Below are positions 8,386 through 18,812 of a stretch of 64,000 nucleotides of DNA, one piece after another (position 1 is the stretch's first letter; the number at the start of each line of letters is the position of its first letter). The notes under the pieces are model-generated. The model was not told where the DNA came from. It saw nothing but the letters and a program-made list of their open reading frames with translations, and made no database searches. The translations under genes and the position numbers were made by a program. Origin of the DNA: MFD04580-c1 sp963702995 (GTDB taxonomy: Bacteria; Planctomycetota; Phycisphaerae; Tepidisphaerales; Tepidisphaeraceae). The stretch covers positions 1 to 64,000 of the forward strand of contig OY969783.1 in assembly GCA_963702995.1 (NCBI GenBank), read 5' to 3'.

Positions 8386-9324
8386 CTACCTCTTCGACGC
8401 TTCCTCGCGGGGGAACCACGTCAACCCCGCATCCTCGGCCGCACCGAGGGCGAAGGCGGCCGAGTCGAGGTTGTCGCGGCCTTTGGCGAGGGTCATCAGC
8501 AGGCGGTCGCGCAGCAGGCCGGCCAGCGGAAGGGGCGTGCGGGTCTCCTCGGCCGTCTGGAGCACCAGGCGAACGTCCTTCAGGAGCAGCGACGGCGGGA
8601 AGCCGACCTGATCGTAGTTCGCCTCCATGACCATCTTGCCGTAGTTCACGTAGATGGGGCAGTTGAAGAGGGAGGGGATCAGCATGTTCAGGAGCGCGGC
8701 GCGGGGGATGCCCGACTTTTCGGCGAAGGCGCTCGCTTCGGCCATCGCCTCCACGGCGGAGGTCAGTAGGAAGTTACCGGCCAATTTCACGACGTTGGCG
8801 GCGCCGACGGTTTCACCGAAATCGTGAACGCCCTGGCCGACGGCGTCGAAGATCGGCCGGGCGCGCTCTTTCGCGGCGGCCGGGCCGGAAGTGCAGACCC
8901 AGAGCTTTGCCGCGGCGGCGGCGGCGGGGCGGCCGAAGACGGGGGCGGCAACGTAGGCGACGCCCGCCCGCGCGTGATGCTCTGCCAGCTTTTCGCTCGT
9001 GGAGGGGGCAATCGTGCTCATCGAGATGTGCAGCCCGCCCGGGCCCAGCGCCTCGATCAGCCGATCATCGGCGACGGCCTCCACCGCGCGATCATCCGAC
9101 AGGATCGATACGACCACGCCGCCGCGCCCCGCGACGCCGGCCGGCGAGTCGGCGGCGGTAGCCCCTTGTTCAACCAGCGGCGTCGCCCGCTCGGGGCTGC
9201 GGTTGTGGACGGTGAGTTTGAAGCCCGCCCTCAGCAGATTGGCGGCCATCACGCTGCCCATCGACCCAAGGCCGATGAAGCCGATGGACTGGTCTTTCCC
9301 GACGCGCTCGCTCTCTGATCCCAT
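8386..9324 (-). CDS. 3-hydroxyisobutyrate dehydrogenase-like NAD(P)-dependent oxidoreductase
   Basis: A 312-residue beta-hydroxyacid dehydrogenase. The start at 9324 (MGSESERVGKDQ) is chosen because the Rossmann motif IGFIGLGSMGSVMAANLL then falls near residue 13. The substrate-binding STIAPST stretch, DAPVFGRP-like AAPVFGRPAAA segment and the catalytic lysine in ANVVKLAGNFLL are all present, followed by the all-helical C-terminal domain. Family members reduce tartronate semialdehyde, glyoxylate, succinic semialdehyde or 3-hydroxyisobutyrate semialdehyde. Membership of the sugar-acid cluster favours a tartronate semialdehyde or glyoxylate-type substrate, but that is inference from context. 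Confidence 0.85.
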   Translation of the reverse strand: MGSESERVGKDQSIGFIGLGSMGSVMAANLLRAGFKLTVHNRSPERATPLVEQGATAADSPAGVAGRGGVVVSILSDDRAVEAVADDRLIEALGPGGLHISMSTIAPSTSEKLAEHHARAGVAYVAAPVFGRPAAAAAAKLWVCTSGPAAAKERARPIFDAVGQGVHDFGETVGAANVVKLAGNFLLTSAVEAMAEASAFAEKSGIPRAALLNMLIPSLFNCPIYVNYGKMVMEANYDQVGFPPSLLLKDVRLVLQTAEETRTPLPLAGLLRDRLLMTLAKGRDNLDSAAFALGAAEDAGLTWFPREEASKR

Positions 9325-9487
9325 GGCTGAACCTCGCTCACCCCGCGGCGGCATTCGCGGCCGAGACAGTCGGCGCGCCGGATGCTCCGTAACCCGGTGG
9401 ACGAGATCATACGGAAGAGCGGCCACTCTTGGCCAAAGTGAGCGAAACTTCTCCCTGCCCCGAGACGGCGGCCAGTCTCAATTCGTT

Positions 9488-10546
9488 TCAGGCGACCTTC
9501 CGAGCGAAAAGCTCGGCCGCCGCTTCGCTCGGCGCCTGCGCGACGACCCCGAACCAGCCGAGGCCCTTGTAGGTTTCATAGCCCGGCGTGACGGAGAAGC
9601 CGATCGTACTGCCGTCTTCCTCATAGTGCCCGGCGGGGCGGCCGGCGCGCTTCAGGGGAAAGGTTTCGGTCAACAACCCGCGCCGGTCAGAAGCGGCGAG
9701 CACCTTGTGGTCGGCGTCCAGGATCATGCAGCGGGTGCGCGATCGCTCGTCATCGCTCAGACGCACGCCGTCAACCACGGTCTGGGCCTGCGCCTGCCAG
9801 TCGAAAAAGATCCCAATGACGCCGATCGGCGCCGCGCGGACTTCCCCGCCCGTCCGGACGGCCGTCGCGTAAGTGGCGACGGACCGGTCCAGTCGCGGCT
9901 CGATGGCGACGCTCGAGACGGCGAACTCGCTCCCGTCGTGGGTCAGCAGGGCGTCCCGGAACCACGCCTCGCGCGACACGTTGCCGCCGCGGGCCCGCGG
10001 GAACTTCCCGGGCCGGCCCGTCGCCAGGACGTTGCCGCGAAGATCGACGACCCAGATGTCGAGGTAGACGGTGTAGGAATCCAGGATCACGGAAAGGCGC
10101 TTGGAGCAGAAGTCCCGCTCGACCGTACCGGGCCCGCCGGAGGCAAGGCAATTGACGACGGCCGAATCGGTCGCCCACCAGCGAACGTCGCACGAGCGCT
10201 CGTAGAGGTTGCGATCGACGATCTCGATCATGTTCAACGCCAGGTCGGCCAGCCGCGTCCCACGGACGCGGCCGATCAGCTTGTCCCCCAGCGCCTGAAG
10301 CTCGTCGATGCGGCCGGACAGCTCGTCCGACAGCGAGACCGTGATCGCGTCGATCTTACTGGACACCGAACGGACGTCGTCAGCCACCACCGCGAAGCCG
10401 CGCCCCGCCTCCCCGGCGCGCGCGGCTTCAATCGAAGCGTTTAGCGCGAGCATCCGGGTCATCCGTGTGACGTCCCGAATCTCGTTCACGCTCCGACTGA
10501 CGATCGCTGAGACTTCCTTGGACAGCGCAATGACACGTTCAGGCAC
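9488..10546 (-). CDS. Soluble methyl-accepting chemotaxis-like protein with N-terminal signalling hairpin and C-terminal sensor
   Basis: A 352-residue protein starting at a GTG (10546) preceded by GAGGG. Residues about 15-75 carry the highly conserved MCP signalling tip (MLALNASIEAARAGEAGRGF followed by AVVADDVRS), which contacts CheA and CheW. The following 270 residues look like a Cache/PDC-type sensor: YLDIWVVDLRGNVLATG, FRDALLTHDGSEFAVS, YATAVRT and the terminal GWFGVVAQAPSEAA. No transmembrane segment is visible and the order (signalling first, sensor last) is the reverse of classical receptors. It may be a cytoplasmic receptor or an adaptor that senses a small ligand. The coiled-coil is much shorter than in a full MCP, so array formation is uncertain. 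Confidence 0.75.
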   Translation of the reverse strand: MPERVIALSKEVSAIVSRSVNEIRDVTRMTRMLALNASIEAARAGEAGRGFAVVADDVRSVSSKIDAITVSLSDELSGRIDELQALGDKLIGRVRGTRLADLALNMIEIVDRNLYERSCDVRWWATDSAVVNCLASGGPGTVERDFCSKRLSVILDSYTVYLDIWVVDLRGNVLATGRPGKFPRARGGNVSREAWFRDALLTHDGSEFAVSSVAIEPRLDRSVATYATAVRTGGEVRAAPIGVIGIFFDWQAQAQTVVDGVRLSDDERSRTRCMILDADHKVLAASDRRGLLTETFPLKRAGRPAGHYEEDGSTIGFSVTPGYETYKGLGWFGVVAQAPSEAAAELFARKVA

Positions 10547-10752
10547 GCATCCCTCTTTTGTTTAAACTTGGTGAACAAAGCCGCATCTGCGATGGCCCGG
10601 CGGGCGATCACGGTCACGACTCAAGTGGCGGGTCAGCGCTACGGCTACGGCTCCTGTTGGCGGGCCCGCGACGCGCGTCTGGGGACGCTTGCGCGGGGTT
10701 GGTTCAACGGAGGTATCGGCCGCGGCACGTCAGGGCATGACAATTGGGCGTC

Positions 10753-11730
10753 TCACCGCCCCAAAACCAGGGGACCCTCTGCGATTGGCATAATATTGCT
10801 TTCGTCCTTCGGTGAAGTGCGGGTTGGTATCGCCCCGGTCAAGGTGAAACAGGTGATCTCCGGCCTGCACCAGTGCAGGACGCGCTGGCCGTACGAGAGC
10901 CCGCGGTTGACGTAGAGGTGCCGTCCGCCGACTTCGTAGTACCCGTGCGTGTAGGTGCGGACGTGCCGCCTCATGAACAGGCGGCCGAGCCCTTTTACCC
11001 CGATTTGGCGCCCGTGCGTGTGGCCGCTAAGCATCCACTGCCACGGGTGGCCCATCAGCTCACCGACGTTGGCGGGGTTGTGGTTCAGGCAGACGATCGG
11101 CTGGTTGGCGCCCACGCCTTGCCACGCTTTCTGGGGGTCGATATGCCCGGACCATTCGTCGTCCAGCCCGACCACCGCAAGCGGCGCGTCGCCCGGCGCG
11201 CGCCGAACGTAGTGCGTTTGATTCCGCAGGACGATCAGCCCCCTCTTTTTGAGGCACTTTTCCAGATAGTCGGCCCGTCGGCCCCCCTCGCCGTTGGAGC
11301 GGCGGCCGTAGATGCTGTAGTCGTGGTTCCCGAACGTGCAGATCACCCCCAGCGGGGCGCGCAGATGCGAGAGAATCGTGGCGATCCGGTGCGCAAAGCG
11401 ATACCCGCCGGTAATCAGGTCGCCGGTGATGACGACCAAATCCGGATGCAACTCATTGATGAAGACGAGGAACTGGATGAGGTATCGCTGCCAGACAACG
11501 GGGCTGTAATGCAGGTCGGAGATCTGAATCAGCTTCAGCCCTTCAAGCTCCGGGGCCAACCCGACAAGCGGCATCGGACGCCGATGGATGTCAACCCAGT
11601 CGTGGCTGACGGGAAGGCCGTGCATCCCCGTCATTCCAAACCGGTTCATCGTCTGCCAGATCGCGCGGCGCCACCCTTTCTGGCGTTCCCATTCGGGGTG
11701 CTTCAGATAATCGAGCATTTCATCGATCAC
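10753..11730 (-). CDS. Calcineurin-like metallophosphoesterase (YkuE/LpxG type)
   Basis: A 325-residue protein with the complete five-motif metallophosphoesterase signature: ISDLHYS, VITGDLITG, TFGNHDYSIYG, VCLNHNP and LSGHTHGRQIG. These supply the Asp, His and Asn ligands of the dinuclear metal centre. The closest recognised types are YkuE-like phosphodiesterases and the LpxG/LpxI-independent UDP-diacylglucosamine hydrolases, but no decisive substrate signature is seen. An N-terminal extension of about 60 residues precedes the catalytic domain and has no signal peptide, so the enzyme is probably cytoplasmic or membrane-peripheral. The TPR-protein gene lies 103 bp upstream on the same strand. 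Confidence 0.88.
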   Translation of the reverse strand: MIDEMLDYLKHPEWERQKGWRRAIWQTMNRFGMTGMHGLPVSHDWVDIHRRPMPLVGLAPELEGLKLIQISDLHYSPVVWQRYLIQFLVFINELHPDLVVITGDLITGGYRFAHRIATILSHLRAPLGVICTFGNHDYSIYGRRSNGEGGRRADYLEKCLKKRGLIVLRNQTHYVRRAPGDAPLAVVGLDDEWSGHIDPQKAWQGVGANQPIVCLNHNPANVGELMGHPWQWMLSGHTHGRQIGVKGLGRLFMRRHVRTYTHGYYEVGGRHLYVNRGLSYGQRVLHWCRPEITCFTLTGAIPTRTSPKDESNIMPIAEGPLVLGR

Positions 11731-11833
11731 GAACGACTCTGGCCTCCGGTTGCCCGACGCAAAACAAACAACGTTCGCCCAGTGACAGAAGTGGGACGGG
11801 GACCGACGAGCAGGGGCCGCTTGGCCGAGTGAG

Positions 11834-12154
11834 CTATTGGATCATCTCCAGCGCCCCCTGAATTTCCCCCACCGCGTGCGTATCCCCCTTCCGCCGCGCG
11901 GCCTCAATGCCGTCGCGATAGCTTCGCCGGGCCGATTCGAGGTCTCCAATACTTTCGAAGACGAGCCCTTTTTGGTGATAGGCGTAGCAATAGCCGCGAT
12001 CGGCCGCGATCACCTTGTCGAGCAGTTCGATGGCCTGTTGAGGCTCGCCCACCTTCTTGTGCTCCAGCGCAAGCCCGTAAAGCAGGAACGTGTCGTTCGG
12101 CTGCTTCTGGAGCATCGCCGTGAGCTTGCTCATTCGTTCAGTCGCTGCGGCCAC
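11834..12154 (-). CDS. Small TPR-repeat protein
   Basis: A 106-residue protein made almost entirely of tetratricopeptide-like helices: LLYGLALEHKKVGEPQQAIE, then LLDKVIAADRGYCYAYHQKG and SIGDLESARRSYRDGIEAAR. There is no signal peptide and no catalytic motif. TPR units of this kind mediate protein contacts; the partner is unknown. It is the upstream neighbour of the metallophosphoesterase and could be co-transcribed with it. The 507 bp upstream contain an MITE-like element and short low-complexity GATGAAGG repeats but no gene. Confidence 0.8.
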   Translation of the reverse strand: MAAATERMSKLTAMLQKQPNDTFLLYGLALEHKKVGEPQQAIELLDKVIAADRGYCYAYHQKGLVFESIGDLESARRSYRDGIEAARRKGDTHAVGEIQGALEMIQ

Positions 12155-12406
12155 CGCGCCTCCTGTTGATTCGTCTTAGCCCCGCTCACCGATGACACGG
12201 ATTTTAAGTCGCCGATCGACCCGCCGGCAACGCGCGGAATCGGCCGGCGCCCGCGAGGCGAGATGAAAGAGAAGTGCCACAGATGGGGAAGAAAGGATGA
12301 AGGATGAAGGCGAAGGATGAATGGGAGAATCGGGAAAGCAATTCCTTTAGCCTTCTGCCTTCTTCTCTTCTCATATCCGTGTCCATCTTGCCTTCATCTG
12401 TGGCAA

Positions 12407-12615
12407 TTAGCACTACAGCGCTATTTGGCCAATGGCGCACCAGGAGAACGTCGAAATCCGAAGCACAAAATCCGAAGGAATAAGGAATCGGAAAAGAAGA
12501 AACCGGCTTCAATCGCGAGTATCGCTTTGCCTTTGTTTGGAGTTCCTTCGGATTTCGTGCTTCGGATTTTCTGATTCGGGAAGGCTTGATCGGTGAATTA
12601 GCGCTGTAGTGTTAG
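12407..12615. mobile_element. MITE-like inverted-repeat element, copy B
   Basis: The second copy of the element at 3621-3836, about 209 bp and highly similar along its whole length. Terminal inverted repeats are TAGCACTACAGCGC at 12408-12421 and GCGCTGTAGTGTTA at 12601-12614, again ending in TA. The internal inverted ATCCGAAG units are conserved. It occupies the gap between ald and the TPR gene, with no coding frame of interest. Confidence 0.8.
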
Positions 12616-12661
12616 TCTTTGCCTTTGGTTTCTCTGGAACTCGCGCCGAGCGTACGATTCG

Positions 12662-13774
12662 TCAGGCTGGGCCGCCCGCCAGCGGCTCGTGCTTGAGCCC
12701 GAGGGATTCGGCGACGGCGGCATATGTCACGCGGCCGCCGGCGAGGTTGATCCCCTCGGCCAGGCCGGCGTCTTCGGCCGCGGCCGTTTCATACCCCTTA
12801 TTCGCGATCTTCACCGCATACGGCAACGTTGCGTTGCACAGCGCGATTGTGCTCGTGCGGCCGACCGCGCCGGGCATGTTCGTCACGCAGTAGTGGACGA
12901 CCCCCTCCACCACGTACGTCGGGTCCTTATGCGTCGTCGGGCGGCTGGTCTCGATGCACCCGCCCTGGTCGATCGCCACGTCCACAATCACCGCGCCGTT
13001 CTTCATCTCCTTCAGGTGCTGTCGCGTGACCAGCCGCGGCGCCTTGGCGCCGGGGATCAAAACCGCCCCGATTACCAGGTCGGCCAGGATCAGATTGTCG
13101 CGGACGGTGTGCGGGTCGCTGAAGATCGTGCTGACGTTAGCGGGCATTACGTCGTCGAGATAGCGCAGGCGGTCGAGGTTGATGTCCATCAGCACGACAT
13201 TGGCCCCCAGCCCCGCGGCCACCTTCGCCGCGTTGGTCCCAACGATGCCCGCGCCAAGCACCACCACGTGCGCCGGCGCGACGCCAGGCACCCCGCCGAG
13301 CAAAATCCCGCGGCCCATCATCGGCTTCTCCAGGTACTTCGCCCCCTCCTGAATGCTCATCTTGCCGGCGATCTCGCTCATCGGCGTGAGCAGGGGCAGG
13401 TTCCCTTTCTTGTCTCTGATCGTCTCATAGGCGATGGCGGTGATACCGCTCTCCAGGCAGGCTTTGGTCAGCGTCGCGTCGGCCGCGAAATGGAAATACG
13501 TGAAGATCACCTGCCCCCGGTGGAACAGGGAAACCTCGGCCGGCTGCGGCTCCTTGACCTTGACGATCATATCGGCCGAGAGGGCCTCCTCGTGCGTCTT
13601 GACGATCTGTGCCCCAACGCCCGCGTAGGCCTCATCCGGGAAGCCGCTCGCCATCCCGGCGCCGGCCTCAACCAGGACCGCGTGCCCCGCCCTGACCAGC
13701 GTCTCCGCCCCGACGGGCATCATGCCGACGCGGTACTCATCCGACTTCACCTCACGGGGGACGCCGATTCGCAC
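12662..13774 (-). CDS. ald: Alanine dehydrogenase
   Basis: A 370-residue NAD-dependent L-alanine dehydrogenase that interconverts alanine and pyruvate plus ammonia. It starts with the family N-terminus MRIGVPREVKSDEYRV. The catalytic lysine sits in MIVKVKEPQPAE, the catalytic histidine in YFHFAAD and the NAD-binding Rossmann motif in VLGAGIVGTNAAKVA. The conserved aspartate lies in VIVDVAIDQGGC and the late VTNMPGAVGRTST stretch is also present. Length matches the family (about 370). It is a single-gene unit read away from rmuC; the divergent intergenic space contains a golvesin-domain remnant and palindromic repeats. Confidence 0.97.
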   Translation of the reverse strand: MRIGVPREVKSDEYRVGMMPVGAETLVRAGHAVLVEAGAGMASGFPDEAYAGVGAQIVKTHEEALSADMIVKVKEPQPAEVSLFHRGQVIFTYFHFAADATLTKACLESGITAIAYETIRDKKGNLPLLTPMSEIAGKMSIQEGAKYLEKPMMGRGILLGGVPGVAPAHVVVLGAGIVGTNAAKVAAGLGANVVLMDINLDRLRYLDDVMPANVSTIFSDPHTVRDNLILADLVIGAVLIPGAKAPRLVTRQHLKEMKNGAVIVDVAIDQGGCIETSRPTTHKDPTYVVEGVVHYCVTNMPGAVGRTSTIALCNATLPYAVKIANKGYETAAAEDAGLAEGINLAGGRVTYAAVAESLGLKHEPLAGGPA

Positions 13775-13833
13775 AAGGCACTTCCTTTCTCATCGTCATG
13801 GCGCTGGATGGCCCCATCATAGGGCAATAGATC

Positions 13834-14019
13834 AAGCATGCGATCGGCAATGCCAGGGCGACCGTCGATGAACGCGCCGTGACGACTCCCTTCGCTCTGA
13901 CGCGCATCGGCGAATCTCGCTTCCAACATGGGGATGCCGGGTTTGTTGAGATCACCAACGGCAGCACCTACGGGCACGTGGTGATCGATCGCGTGCGATG
14001 GGTGTGGCTGGGGCCGTGA
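13834..14019 (+). pseudogene. Golvesin/Xly C-terminal domain remnant
   Basis: A short open stretch without a start codon (an in-frame stop precedes it directly), ending at the TGA at 14017-14019. It reads TVDERAVTTPFALTRIGESR followed by FQHGDAGFVEITN, GSTYGHVVIDRVRW and VWLGP. This pattern, with VDxR near the start, LGxxRF in the middle, VEITN and a terminal VVxDAVRxVxL-type strand, is that of the golvesin C-terminal domain, often found at the end of FAD-dependent oxidoreductases and hydrolases in Planctomycetes. Only about 60 residues remain, so I read it as the tail of a deleted gene. Confidence 0.55.
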
Positions 14020-14073
14020 GGCGGCGAGCGGACTGCTCCAGGTATGATGGCGGGAGCGCGAGGTTTTGTCCGG

Positions 14074-14144
14074 GTGCCGCCGGTGCCCCACCGGCGGGCC
14101 TTGTGCGCGGATGGGAAGTTCGCCGGTCAGGGCACCGGCGACAC
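14074..14144. repeat. GC palindrome family 3, copy 1
   Basis: Left arm GTGCCGCCGGTGCCCCACCG at 14074 and a right arm with CGCCGGTCAGGGCACCGGCG at 14121-14140. The arms are complementary and each is itself palindromic (CCGGTG...CACCGG). Closely similar copies are at 22831-22900 and 48406-48490, with a degenerate one near 34140-34195. It lies in the ald-rmuC divergent spacer. Confidence 0.7.
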
Positions 14145-14278
14145 TTTTCGCGGCGTGACCCACCGTTTCCGATCGAACGAGCCACTCGGTGAGGCTGGAC
14201 CTTTCCGGCTTGAGCGAATACGTTCGATGATGGTACGTCGCTCCGTCCCTCTCACGGATGCTCTTACATCGGGGACCA

Positions 14279-16035
14279 ATGCTGATCCTTCAGATCACAA
14301 GCTGCCTCTGCTTGCTTCTTCTTGTCATCGTATTGCTGCTGCAGATTTTGTGGCATGGACGTAGCGCGTCCCCCGATCTCTCTCAGATTCAGCACGTGCT
14401 TGGGAGCATCGAGCAAAGGTACGAGCGAGGCGAACGAGCAGTGAGAGAAGACATCGGCAAGAATCGCGAGGAGGCTGCGCGATCCGAACGTCAGGCGAGA
14501 AGCGAGCTGAATGGCTCCTTGAAGAACTTTGGCGACAGTCTTGTCAACCAACTGCATACGCTGACGAGCGCAATCGACAAGAAACTTGGTGAGATGAGAG
14601 AGACAATCGAACGCAAGTTTCAGTCCCTCCAACAGGATAGCAGCGCAAAATTAAACCAAGCGCGGGCGGAATCTGCGGCAAGCTCAAGCTCGTTGCGTGA
14701 AGAGGTCGGAAGTTGCCTCAAGAGCTTCAACGATTCTCTGGTCCTGAACGTCGGGATCCTCGGCGAGCTACAGAAAGGTCAGCTCGGCACGTTCTCGGAG
14801 CGGCTGGACAAGCTGACTGGGTCCAACGACCAAAAGCTTGGGACGATCAGAGAGACATTGGAAGCTCGGCTAAACGTGTTGCGGGATGAAAACTCAAAGC
14901 ATCTGACCCAGCTGCGCGTCGAAGCCGCAACGAGTTCCCGGGAAATAAGCGACGGCCTTAGCACATCGCTTAAGGCTGTGAACGACTCGGTTGGAATGTT
15001 GGTCGATTCGAATCGCCAGCGAATGGATGAGCTGCGGGCCGCCGTCGAGACGAAGCTCGGCGATATTCAGAATCAGAACGCGAGCCAGCTGGAGTTGATG
15101 CGCCAGACCGTTGACGAAAAGCTCCAGGGAACTCTGGACCAGCGTCTCGGGGAATCCTTTAAACAAGTCAGCGAACGCCTCGAAGCCGTCTCAAAAGGCC
15201 TTGGGGAGATGCAATTGCTGGCCGCAGGGGTTGGCGATCTGAAGAAGGTCCTCACAAATGTTAAGACGCGAGGCACCTGGGGTGAAGTGCAACTGGGAGC
15301 GCTGCTGGAACAGGTTTTGAACCTCGACCAGTACGCGCGAAACGTTGCGACCAAGGGCGGCGGCGAGCGTGTGGATTTCGCCATAAAGTTGCCTGGAAAA
15401 GCGAAAGACGGGACAGAAATTGTTTGGCTGCCGATCGATGCGAAGTTCCCGGTCGAGGACTACACCCGTCTGGTCGAGGCACAAGAGAGGTCTGACGCGA
15501 TAGCGGCCGAGACAGCGTCGAAATTGCTGGAAACACGGATTAAGCTGTGTGCGGCGGACATCTGCGCAAATATATCAGCCCACCCAACACCACCGACTTT
15601 GCCATCCTCTTCCTTCCGACCGAGGGCCTCTTCGCAGAGGTAATTCGGAGGCCGGCACTGGCCGAGGCGATTCAACGGGAGTGCCGCGTCGTCCTTGCCG
15701 GACCGACCACCCTGTGGTCCATTCTAAATAGCCTTCAGATGGGGTTTCACACGCTGGCGATTGAGAGGCGATCAAGCGAAGTTTGGAAGCTCTTGGCGGC
15801 GGTGAAGACGGAGCTTGGGAAATACGGGGTCCTGCTGGAAAAGGTGAAGAAAAAGCTGAACGAGGCGACGAACACGATCGAGGATGCGAATCGACGCACA
15901 CGTGTCATTGGTCGGCATTTGAGCGGAATCGACGTACAGCCGCCCAGAGAGGCCGCCGCGTTACTTGGGCTGGAGCCACTCCAAGCGGATGTAGACGTTT
16001 CGTCGGCGCTCGCGCCGGCCGAGACGACGGAATGA
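14279..16035 (+). CDS. rmuC: DNA recombination protein RmuC (apparent frameshift near 15571)
   Basis: The ATG at 14279 gives an N-terminal membrane anchor (MLILQITSCLCLLLLVIVLL), then about 280 residues of coiled coil, then the RmuC catalytic-like domain beginning TRGTWGEVQLGALLEQVL with DFAIKLPGKAKDG and WLPIDAKFPVEDY. The frame breaks at about 15571 after TRIKLCAADI. The next frame continues directly with RKYISPPNTTDFAILFLPTE, GLFAEVIRR and the coiled C-terminus to 16035. Restoring one base gives about 585 residues, normal for RmuC. RmuC proteins are implicated in limiting inversions at short inverted repeats, which is notable given how rich this window is in them. Codon usage looks less GC-biased than in neighbouring genes. 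Confidence 0.9.
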
Positions 16036-16302
16036 GGCCGGGCTCGTGAGCAGCGCTACGCCTTGGCACTACTCAAGATCGATCAAGCGGGCATTGATTG
16101 TCTTCCAGGTAAAACTGCGTCAACGGCTCGTCCCGGAACAATTCCGACGCGTGTCCTCCACCCGATTTCAGTTGGCGGCTGACGAGAGGTTCTTGAGCCC
16201 GTTTGTTCGCCCGCCGGGGGTCGAATACAATTCCCTCTTTCCGCTGTGCGGATCGACCCGGGCGCCGGGCGAAGGCGCCCGACCGATCGGTTGTTAAACC
16301 CT

Positions 16303-18117
<1,815 letters not shown>

Positions 18118-18341
18118 CCTCGGCCGACTTTAGCTGGCCTCGCGCCCGGTTTCGCTTCAGGGCCCCAGTCGCGTCAGCCCGCAGTTCGCAATACGGCGCC
18201 TTATCGGGCATTCCCCGCCGCAATGATGCCACCAGCCTAAACTCGCGAAAGATCAAGCCGATACATCCTCTGGGTAACGTCTCGTAAGTTCGGCCGCTGG
18301 CACACTGCCGCGCGGCGGGCTACGAGCTAAGGAGGATTCGC

Positions 18342-18812
18342 GTGGCCAGCGGCATTCAGATCGGGCAATTATTGGTCGAACAGGGCGTCCTCACGGAGAG
18401 CCAGGTCCGACATATCCTGACCGTCCAGCGGATGTCGCATCGGCCCTTCGGCGACCTTGCCGAGCGGCTCTTCGGCATCAGCCCCAAGGCGGTGGAAGAC
18501 GCCTGGGTGGAGCAATACCTCCGCGTCGCCGGGACGGTGGACCTCGACGAACTGGAGATCGACACCGACTGCCTGCGGCTGCTCAATCGCCGCCAGGCAT
18601 GGCAGTTCCACCTGCTTCCGCTGACGCGCGACGGGGAGAGCGTGCGGATCGCGACCAGCGCTGACAACCTCGTCCGCTCGGTCAACTTCGCCTGCCGGAA
18701 GCTGGATGAGCCGGTTCACTTCCTGATCGCCGAGCGTCAGCAGCTCAGGGAGTTCCTGATGAAGCACTACCCGGTGCCGGAGTTCCTCGCTCAGTACGCC
18801 GCCCAGCTTTGA
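18342..18812 (+). CDS. Stand-alone MshEN (GspE/PilB N-terminal) domain protein
   Basis: A 156-residue protein starting with GTG at 18342 behind a strong AAGGAGG ribosome-binding site. The first 55 residues match the MshEN pattern (IGQLLVEQGVLTESQVRHIL, then PFGDLAERLFGISPKAVEDA), with a second segment (LNRRQAWQFHLLPLTRDGES) like the later part of PilB/GspE N-terminal domains. There is no ATPase domain. MshEN domains in type II secretion and pilus ATPases can bind cyclic di-GMP through the long LLxxGxLxxxQ motif, so this may be a free c-di-GMP receptor or a regulator of a type IV pilus-like machine encoded elsewhere. Its end overlaps the convergent membrane-protein gene by 22 bp. Confidence 0.75.
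   Translation: MASGIQIGQLLVEQGVLTESQVRHILTVQRMSHRPFGDLAERLFGISPKAVEDAWVEQYLRVAGTVDLDELEIDTDCLRLLNRRQAWQFHLLPLTRDGESVRIATSADNLVRSVNFACRKLDEPVHFLIAERQQLREFLMKHYPVPEFLAQYAAQL

Noticed and set aside
8999..10444. 481-residue plus-strand open frame over the HIBADH-like and MCP-like genes
   Set aside because: Arg/Pro-rich composition without motif, antisense to two genes with clear family signatures.
12290..12345. GATGAAGG-rich tandem stretch as a CRISPR or VNTR
   Set aside because: Units are short, irregular and lack spacers of constant length; simple low-complexity sequence.
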